Of a stretch of 64,000 nt of DNA, positions 55,890 through 64,000 are shown one piece after another. Source of the DNA: Isochrysis galbana (Eukaryota > Haptophyta > Isochrysidales > Isochrysidaceae); NCBI GenBank assembly GCA_018136815.1, contig CM030940.1, positions 616,443 through 680,442 on the forward strand. The letters are read 5' to 3'. The translations under genes and the position numbers were made by a program. Numbering within the stretch: position 1 is the first letter of the stretch; each line of letters opens with the position of its first letter. The notes beneath the pieces were generated by a model, which was given only the letters and a program-made list of their open reading frames with translations, did no database searches and had not been told where the DNA came from.

Positions 55890-56111
55890 CCTGCATTTCT
55901 TACCTTAAACGCGTGGACAATTACCGTAACGGTAAAAATAAAGCTCAAATCTTCGAATTTCGAGACGAAAATCGGCGGACCAGGATTTGAGCCCAGGGAG
56001 AATCCGAATCTGCACGCCTTGAGTGACCAAGACGAACATAGAGGACGATAAATAACGACGAAGGCACGTACCCATGCCGAAATATTCATGCCAGGAGGCC
56101 TGAATACAACA
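55890..56111 (-). repeat. Chromovirus LTR fragment
   Basis: Minus strand starts TGTTGTATTC at 56111, exactly like the 3' LTR at 12311. It keeps GGCATGAATATT, CAGATTCGGATTC, GTCTCGAAATT and CGTTTAAGGTAA in order. Diverged; the rest of the LTR is not recognisable. Confidence 0.8.
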
Positions 56112-56678
56112 CGCTCACGGCGCGAGCTGGTAAGGGCCGTTCTTCTTGGATTAGAGAGTTCCCCCCCCCCCCCCCCCCCGGTGCTTTTTCCCGGAGAGTC
56201 GCCCGACGTAGGTCGGTCCGCCTCGATGGGAACTCCCTCATTTTAACCTGTGGGGGGTTAGAATGGGAGCCGGGGGCCTGCGAGGGGGGAGATGTGGAGG
56301 GGTGCATAGGTGTATGTATCTGTATCTGTGACAGCAACATGCGTCGAGGCGTACGGGCAGGTGCGCTAAGGGTTGTCGTGTTAGTACCAGGGCTAGTGAG
56401 AGTAGTGGTACTAATGCTCAGTTATATTATTATTATCGGGGTAGGGGCTCCGTTGCCGTCGAAGGGCTTCGGTCCCTCAGCACTAAGGTTACACTCACAC
56501 AACAAGAAAACTCTAAGGAGAACCGATCTAGTCTCAGAAGAAAAGATCAAACCTTAGAGTCTAGTGCTGAGGGAAGATCAAGAGAGAAGATCAAAGATCT
56601 AATGATGAAGGAGTCTCTAGTAGAAACGGATGGGGAGCGCTGGCTTGAGCGGTCGGGGCGGCGCGGCGCGGTGGCGCG
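56112..56678. other. Upstream region of the kinase gene with an inverted repeat
   Basis: A C18 run at about 56161-56178. Arms 56474-56490 and 56550-56573 form a 17-bp perfect stem if a 7-nt bulge in the right arm is ignored. Several AGATCAA words follow (56543-56600). No gene seen before ATG 56679. Confidence 0.5.
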
Positions 56679-59600
56679 ATGCGGCGCGCCGCCAGTGCCA
56701 CGCTTTTCGGCACTCGTCTGCGGCGGCGCGGGCGCGAAAGCGAGGCGGATGCGAGCACACCAGCACAGTCTGAGTCTCCCGCGCGTGGGCTGCGCAATAT
56801 TCTCCGGCGTTCTAGCTCGTCGGCTGGCTTAAGCCCAGAGCACAGCAGCCCCGCGCTCTCCCGCTCACCTTCTCTCTCTTCTATCTCCCTCTCTCCTGCT
56901 TCTCGCGCGGGCTCGTGGCGCTCGCTGGCGAGGAAGGCGAAGGAATCGCCTGCTTGCACAGGCGGAGCAGCCGACGACGGCTCGCCGCTGGCTCGCGAGT
57001 CTCCTCCCTCTCGTACAGCCTCGTGGCGTTTGATGGTGCGAAGGGCCAAGGCAGCTGAGACGCCAGCTCAAACAGGGGGTGCGCAGGCCGGCGAAGAGGG
57101 ATCCAGCTCATCCTCTCCTCCTTTTCGAATGGGCTTTGGGCGCTCGAAGGCCAGGAGGACGAAGGCGGCCGAAACGCCGGCTCGTACAGGGGGTACGGAG
57201 GCGGGGGAGGTATGTTCAAACTCGCAATCTACTCTTTCTCGCACAGGCACTCTTTCTCGCACGGGCTCGTGGCGCTCGTTGGCGAGAAGGGCTAAGCCGG
57301 CTGAGACGCCGATTGACGCAGAGAAGGCAGAGGCTGGCGAGGCGGGCTCCAACTCGCACTCTCCTCCTTCTCGCGCGGACCCGTGGCGCTCGTTGGATAA
57401 GAAGGCGAAGGCGGCTGACACTCCGGCTTCCGGAGCGGCTAGCAGCAATGAGAAAATGAGCTACGAGTCGGGGCAAAGCTTCCCGGCAGCTGCCGAGCTA
57501 CCGGAGGTGGTGGCGGAAATGCAGAGGTTCCTTCTAGCCGGCTCATTCGACCGTGGTAGGCGGCTTGTGCGTGCGAGCGAGGCGGGAAGGAATGCGAGCG
57601 GGGAACCGCCAGGCTTGTTGTCCTCTCTACTTGAGGGTATTGAAGCCGTCGGAAATTTTAGCGACCGTTTCACCATGAGCTCGACGTCACTAGGTCAAGG
57701 GCGGACGGCGATGGTATACGCGGGGAAGCGACACAAAGATGGACGATGCGTAGCTCTCAAGGTGAGGGTCCGGCTGGGTTGGGTGTGCACGATGCCTATG
57801 TTGATGCCAAGGGTATGAGCAAGGGCGCACATTAAAGCGCGCATCCATTGCACCGCGTGATTGGTGGCGGCGTGTACGTCCTTCACGATGCCTTGCCGTC
57901 ACGGGTGCACCGGGCAGCGACGCCTTAACGCTAGTGCGCGTATCCGCGTCTGACGTGCCCCTCGACATCCTGCTGATGCACAGTCGTTTGATCACGATGT
58001 CCTGGCTCGTGACCCGATGAGCTGCACCTGCTTTATCGCGGAGCTCCGTGCGCTTCGCGCTCTTCCAGCCAGTGAGTACGTCGTCTCTCTGCTTGGCATA
58101 TGCACAACAGACACCAAGCTCGCAATCATCACGCAGCACATGGAGGTGCGAGCCTAGCCACGACAGAGTACGCACTGGGCGACTGCGCCCAAGCAAGCAT
58201 GCATGCGAGGCACGCAAGGAGCATCATCTACTGGCTGCTCTACATGCATCACCGCCCTGCACCTCCGGTACCTCCAAGCCTTTCCGCCGCATCGGCTGCT
58301 TACATCGCGCACTTGAGCCTCAATTGTTCGCCCACTCGAACCCCCAGGGTGGCGACCTCCTGGAACCGATTCTGAGAGCGGGCAGGGGTCTAGGTGAGGA
58401 CACGTGCCGGCCATTGCTATTACAACTTGTGCATGCCGTCTTGCATCTCCATACACACGGCTGGGTCCATCTCGATATCAAGCTGGAGAACGTCTGCTTC
58501 TCGCACGATGGGGGAGGTACCAGTGCCGAGCACAGCGAAACTGACGACGCTCGATGGCTCAGAGAGGCGAGTCGCGCCACTCGCTGTGAAGCCCATTGAA
58601 CGACTCCCATTGGTCCCTCTCCGGCTTTCCCCTTTTGATTCCCTCCTCCCCCACCCCAGTTGAAGCTCACACAATACGCACCGTTCCTTTATCCTTCGGC
58701 CTAGGCGCGAATTCGACTCGTCGACCTAGGGTCCGCGCGCCGCTGCGCGGCGGGCGCACCCAGCCTGCGTGGCGTCGACGGCACTGCTGTCTACATGGCT
58801 CCTGAGGTCGCGGCTTGGTTTGGAGTCTCTTGTGATGACACTGTGGCCACTCCACAGCCCAGCCCCATTGGTGCGGCGGAATACTCATCGGACGTGTCTT
58901 CCATAGAAGCCTCCTCCGATACTCGCTCGGCTTCGGCCGTACGACGGCTACGGAGGAACTTCGGCCGTCGGACCTTCAAGGCCGCTTCTGATAATCACTC
59001 GGAGTGCGGGGATACACCTCCTCCATATGGACAACCTGCGGATTGCTGGTCGCTTGGTGCTTGCTTCTACGTGATGCTGTCGGCTCGGGTGAGCGTGTGC
59101 TTGAAGCTACGCCCGACCGATTGATCTGGTCGCGGGTTGGTTGTGCTCACGGAGCTTGAGCTCTTGATTGGTTGTGCGGTTGGGGTGGGTGCCCGCACCC
59201 GGTCGGCTGCACAACGCTCATTGTCACCCAAGCTCTTCCCGGCCCGCTGTAGGCTCCATGGAACCAGAGGCTACCCGACGCTACACTCCTGCCCGTGATC
59301 GCTTCCCCCTTGACGCCGCCTGCGCCTCTTCCGCCTGCGATCGCCTCCTCCTTCTCGCGCTCCGGCGCGGCATTGCTACAAGCGCTTCTCACCAAGGACC
59401 CGGGAGCACGCATTGGGGCAGCTGACGCGGCCGCTCACCCGTGGTTTTGCGAAGCCGCGAATGGTTGCAGCCATGGCCAAGCGGCGGCCGCGACACGTCT
59501 TGCTAGCCTGCAAGACTTTCAGTGTGGACCGCCTGGGCCCCAACTAGCCGCGCCGCTCCAGCCAACCGCAGAACACGGCGGCGCGGATGCAGCCTCGCAC

Positions 59601-62600
59601 ACATCCTTGGGTGAGCAGCTCGCATCTGATCCCGAGGCGGCTAGTCTTCACCTACCAGATGTGCACGAGAGTGAGGGAGTGCCGACCGAGAGACGACGAA
59701 GTTGTGCCCGGATTAGTATTGACATGGACTCTAGCAAGGGCAGCGGGCGACAAGAGGGCAGCAACGGGCACTTGGCAAGCAGGGAGAAGAGTGCTCTGGA
59801 ACAACGCGACGCCGGCGCCGGGGAACTGCACGACTTGTTGCCACACGTCGCCGCCGATCCGGAGGGCGCCACTCGCCACAACGGATCCAGACCGACCAGG
59901 AAGGACATTGATGCCCATTGCGGTATTGGTGAGCACCAGCATTCCACAAGTTGCAACACACCACCTGCAAGGCTGCAAACACCTGACGTGCTCAATACGA
60001 ACCATCCCCCAGAAGAGACGGCGATGCCCGTGACGGTCATGTGGTCACCACAGAGGTTATCTTGCTCAGATCAGGAGGAGGCGATCGCTGCATCGACAAC
60101 GGCGTGCGTTGATGTGCTAATCAGCAACTCGCTTGTGGAGGGAACCGACGTGCCGGTGCTGGCCACACCGGCCGAGCTTGGTGTGGGTGACATGCAAGAG
60201 GAAGTGACAACACTCGTCGAGGTGGCTGTGGGTGGCCAGTTGGGGGTGGTGACAACACCCGCCGAGGTGGCTGTGGGTGGCCAACAGAGGGAAGTATCAA
60301 CACCTACTGAGATGGGCGAGGGAGATAAGCATAGGGTAGAGACGCAGGCGGCAGATTTTGAGGGCACAGTGTCGAGCCCGATCGCCTCATCTCGGACGGA
60401 CTGTGCCTCAAGAGTGGCGGCAACGCGCGCCGTATTCGAGGGGCTGGCACTAGATGGCTGCGGGGGAGTGTCCGTCAAGCGTAGGGACACGCCTTTTGGG
60501 TCCTGCGCCGGTGCGCTCTCGGTGGTCGCAACACACCACGATGAGGTGGCGCCCTGCGCAGAGTTCGGCGATTGCGGAGCGATTCATGGCCACGATGCGA
60601 GCTCGTCTGAGGTGATGCCAACGGCGAGTAGTGATGGGACCACGGAAATTTTCGTGGAGGCCACGCGGGCACCCAACCAAGATCAGCATGCTAGCGAGCC
60701 GCTTGGAAAAGCATGTGATTCGGTTGGAGTGGAAGAGGCGCCACTTGAGATGACACGAGAGATAGGCGGGGTCGATAACTCATTGGAGGAAGTAGAGGAG
60801 GCATCATATGTACTATCAGTCCAAGTCACACCCGTCGTCGATCCAGCGGATGGCCTGGTTACAAAAGTGCCATCTAAGACGGCCGTCAACGACACCGTAG
60901 GCGTGCCGGGATTTGGCTCTTCTTCACCAAGCATGTCCGGCTCACCACAATTGTCTAGTCAAGGGAGCCCTACGAGCCTCTCTCCTAAAGCAGCTCGGAG
61001 CGTGGGAAACCTCCCTAGCACTAGCGATGCATTCGACGGCCCGGAATGTCCGGCTCCTAGCCCCTCAGCTAGGCGACCGCTCGTGCCAGGGAAGATCTCA
61101 CCGAATCCATCGTCTATAGCTGCACCTGAGGCGACGGTTCTCACCTCGGAGGAAGAGGAATCCCAATTCGCACAGATGGCTGCCGAGGTCAGTGCCGACA
61201 TAGCCGGGACATGGGATGCCTCTGCAGCGGCAGCGGCGAGGGAGTCGGCAGCAGAGGCGCGCCTAATGCGCGCAGCGGCCCTCAACTCCGGCTCTACAGA
61301 TCCGATTCCCAATCATTTGGTTTCGTGTGCGCCATTCAATCAAGGGCTGAGATTTGCCCCAGTCGCTCAAGATGATGTCGCTTGCATACCAGCCGCGTCA
61401 CTACCGGTCTCACCTTCCCTGAGCCCCGAGGAAGGCGACGCATTCTTGATAGGGGATTCGAGCGCGTATGCGGTGCATCTCGCCATCGGCTCCTCGACAG
61501 ACGGCGACGTTTCAGCGGTCGCATCGCCGAGATTCGACCCCAACGGTGTCCCAGATGAGGCTGAACCTGACCGAGTCCAGCATGACGGAACCCGTGCCCC
61601 AAGTCCGGACACGACCGCTTCCCGAGAGTCGAACTCCGACCAAAATCAAACAAGCAGCGGCGAGCTGACTGGTGACCCCCAGTCGGCACAAGGAGACGTC
61701 GCTCCCGAAGTTGGGTGTCCATGCGCTGCGACCCCGCAAATCGAAGTAGAGAGCAGTGGGGCAGAGGCTGCAAGCGGTGCAGCCAATGACCAATGGTACC
61801 ATGTGGAAAGCGATGCTCGTTGCTCTGTTTGCCGCAACGCACACCAGTGGCTGAGTAGTGCATCATCTCCGCGCCTTTGCAGCTCGCTCGGCTCGCCGAC
61901 CGAGTCTGACCGATCCGGATGTTGGCCGTCGCTTGCGACCTCGCTCGCAGACGTCCGTTCACGCCTCCACGAAGCATACAATGTTGCTCCAGAGAGATTT
62001 ATGTTGCCAGCAAGTCTGGAGACCAAGGAGAAGCCTGTAGACGCGCCGAGTTCTCACGTCATACCCGAGGCACCTAGCCGAGATGCTACCGTCGCCCTGG
62101 ATCACATTGACGGTGGCGTGCACCTGAGCGAGACGTCCTCTGCAATAGCAACAACACAGGTGGATCACATCAGTACCGGAACAGGTGAGCAGGTTGGGAG
62201 CATGCAAGGTCGCTTTGCGCCCGCCCAAGAAGGCACGGCCAACTACGCCGGTGCAGATAGAAGTCCAGATGCCCTGCGAGCTAGCAGCTCATGTCCGCGT
62301 TCACTCTTGGCGCGCGACTACTCGCTGCAGCCGTCGGTCATTCCAACTGCGGCGGTCGAAGCGCTTCTTGCCTCGCGTGACGCCCAGTGGCGAGCTCAGC
62401 TCGAAGCCGTGCAAGCGGAGTCGGAACAACGCCTCGAACGGCGGGAAGCAGCGGTCCGCGCTGCTGCGGCGCGCGAGTGGCAGCACAAGATGGTCTGCGC
62501 CGTCTTGGCTTCACGCGGGTGTGCCGACGCTGACACGGTCGGTGGAACTAGGGCTAGAAATAGCGGAAGCCTCTCATCGGGGAGCCGGGCCGCTTCGATA

Positions 62601-63185
62601 GCCGATTGGGACCCACCCATCCGTCCCCCGAAAGCGTGGGGTGCCTGCGGCGACGGGACAGCCGCACCATCTCCGCATACTCCGGCCGTTGCAGTCGCAT
62701 ATGCCGAGGAAGCAGGAGCTCATCGCGAGGGCGCATGCTCCCGAGCGAGCAGTCCACCGCGCGTGCTGCGACGGCCGCCTACTTCCAACGCGAATTCCAA
62801 CGACATGTCGCCAGTGCCGGCACCTCATAGCGACGGGAAGCGTCGCTTTGCGCCGCGGCGCCTCGAGGCTGCGAGAGTACGCATCGCACCCACTGCTGGC
62901 TCGACCCCGCTTTCTGTGCCGCCTTCATCCGCCGGGCGCCTGGCACTGCTTGCCGACCTGAATCGAATGATTGCGACGCAAGCGAAGCTGCAGCGTGAGC
63001 AAGAGGAAGCTCAGCCAGAGCCCGTCCTCGTCGCTGCCGCTGCGGCGGCTGCGGCGGCTGTGGTGCGAGATGCCGACAGCTCTTCCCGGCTCGTGGGGGG
63101 TCGTACGATATCCACGCCGCCAGGTGGGAAGGCGGCCATAGCGATGCTCAGACGGCCGCCTGCGCACGACCTCAATTTCGACTGA
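56679..63185 (+). CDS. Serine/threonine protein kinase with long low-complexity arms
   Basis: Exons: 56679-57761, 57984-58145, from 58348, 58705-59088, 59253-63185; most junctions are GT-AG and in phase. The 58348 to 58705 junction could not be resolved: the best donor (58528 area) does not keep frame. N-terminus: five tandem basic/Ser units of the type SWRSLARRAKxAETPAxTGG (about 56890-57450). Kinase: LGQGRTAMVYAG glycine loop, VALK lysine at the exon 1 end, SEYVVSLLGICTTDTKLAII, catalytic loop VHLDIKLENV (HLD for HRD), LVDLGSA (DLG for DFG), GTAVYMAPEV, PADCWSLGACFYVML, LLTKDPGARIGAADAAAHPW. After the kinase comes about 1200 residues of disordered acidic/Ser sequence with a coiled segment (DAQWRAQLEAVQAESEQRLE). 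Family within the kinases not determined; activity plausible because Lys and both Asp are kept. Confidence 0.8.
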
Positions 63186-63710
63186 TCGACAAGCCTGAGA
63201 TGAGGGTCTAGGCTAGATGCCTAGCACTCCAACGATGTGCATTGCAATGGCCAGTCCTCCCCTCTCGGTGCGTCGGTGCGAGTGTTTGGACTCCTCTGCT
63301 AACCGGTTGATCACGGGAACTGACCACCCGCCAAATACAGCCGGTGGTTGTGGCTCCCCACACTCTGCACCTGATCGTTATCGTTGTCGCATGGGAGGTT
63401 GTTCATGATGGATTTGTTCGCCACGTAATCGCGAGTCATCTCGTGCTCACACTACACATTCGCCATTGCGACATGGCATGGCCGTCACTGTTCTGGCGTT
63501 TGCCCCCACCTCTAACACCACTCTCACGCGTATGTTTCCATGCAACGATCCGAAGCCCTCCTTCTTCCATGACGAATTGTAAAATGTTATGAAAATTAGT
63601 AGTCCCTTAAGCTTGTTCCTTCGGGGGAGGGGAGGGGGACATCGGCGAAGCATGCAGTCTCCTGTAGGCATGGCATTGGCCAGCACACGTATTATTTGTA
63701 CTACTGGAAC
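63186..63710. other. Intergenic; no gene seen
   Basis: Downstream of the kinase. Short frames on both strands with no domain. Confidence 0.5.
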
Positions 63711-64000
63711 TAAGTTTATACTTAGACGCGATGGAGCGCGCCGACGCGACTCCCCTCTCCTTCGGGCCCCCCGCCGAGGGCGCCCCCCCAGTGCCCATGG
63801 AGCAGCCGCTGTCGAAGCGGCCGCGTCCGCCCACTGAGGCCGAGCAGGTGCGTGCGACTCCGGTCGCGCCACACGGCCCGTGGCCCCGGCCACATCACCC
63901 ATGGCAGCCATGCTGGCCTCCCCCATGGGAGGCAACATGCTGCTGGTTGCACCCCTACAGTGTCAGGCTCCAGCAGCCACCCCTCCATTGGGCATGCCTT
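63711..64000 (+). mobile_element. Non-LTR retrotransposon copy 6, 5' end
   Basis: Hairpin CTAAGT-TTAT-ACTTAG at 63711-63726, then 5 nt, then ATG 63732 (MERADATPLSFG, EQPLSKRPRPPTE). This matches the start of copy 2 (MERAPPP, PLSPKRPRQ). Open to the window edge. Confidence 0.72.

Overview
The window is nuclear DNA of a GC-rich, intron-poor eukaryote, most likely a unicellular alga. The host genes are long, with short introns (about 80-270 bp) that are nearly all GT-AG. One gene encodes a multidomain acetyl-CoA carboxylase behind a leader that looks like a signal peptide followed by a transit peptide, as in algae with complex plastids such as haptophytes. That placement is an inference. The assembly is draft: a 100-N gap lies at 876-975.

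Host genes, left to right: a membrane-anchored Nudix hydrolase (minus, 1-719, runs off the left edge); a DCN1-like cullin-neddylation factor (minus, 18777-19972, intron-containing); an SLC10/BASS-type transporter (plus, 23824-24897); a five-exon ankyrin-repeat protein (minus, 25491-27361); the giant ribosome-biogenesis protein UTP20 (plus, 29864-40585, four exons); acetyl-CoA carboxylase (plus, 45126-52406, about seven exons); and a protein kinase with very long low-complexity flanks (plus, 56679-63185). Four of these starts are preceded by a long purine-rich (GA) tract on the sense strand.

The rest is nested mobile DNA. The centrepiece is a Ty3/gypsy chromovirus at 976-13703. It has a Gag with frame breaks, then a single in-frame UAG, then a 2542-codon Pol. 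Pol carries, in order, a disordered linker, a domain that looks like a phage-type cytosine methyltransferase (PPC and ENP motifs), aspartic protease, reverse transcriptase, RNase H, DDE integrase, GPY/F and a chromodomain. Its 3' LTR is complete (1393 bp); most of the 5' LTR is hidden in the gap. The two LTRs differ by one base over the 235 bp that can be compared, so the insertion is young. Broken relatives lie at 41975-42514 and 53591-56111, both on the minus strand.

Six copies of a non-LTR element (unknown N-terminal domain, two CCCH zinc fingers, APE-type endonuclease) are present, none with a visible reverse transcriptase. A roughly 760-bp non-autonomous retroposon is present in several copies. 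Three have clear target-site duplications (13, 16 and 16-18 bp), and one has a matching unfilled site elsewhere in the window. The retroposon and the non-LTR element share an odd 5' end: a short perfect or near-perfect hairpin 4-6 nt before an ATG. A short terminal-inverted-repeat element (42515-43130) and a hAT transposase tail (28276-28484) complete the set.

I see no rRNA, tRNA, CRISPR array or prokaryotic operon.
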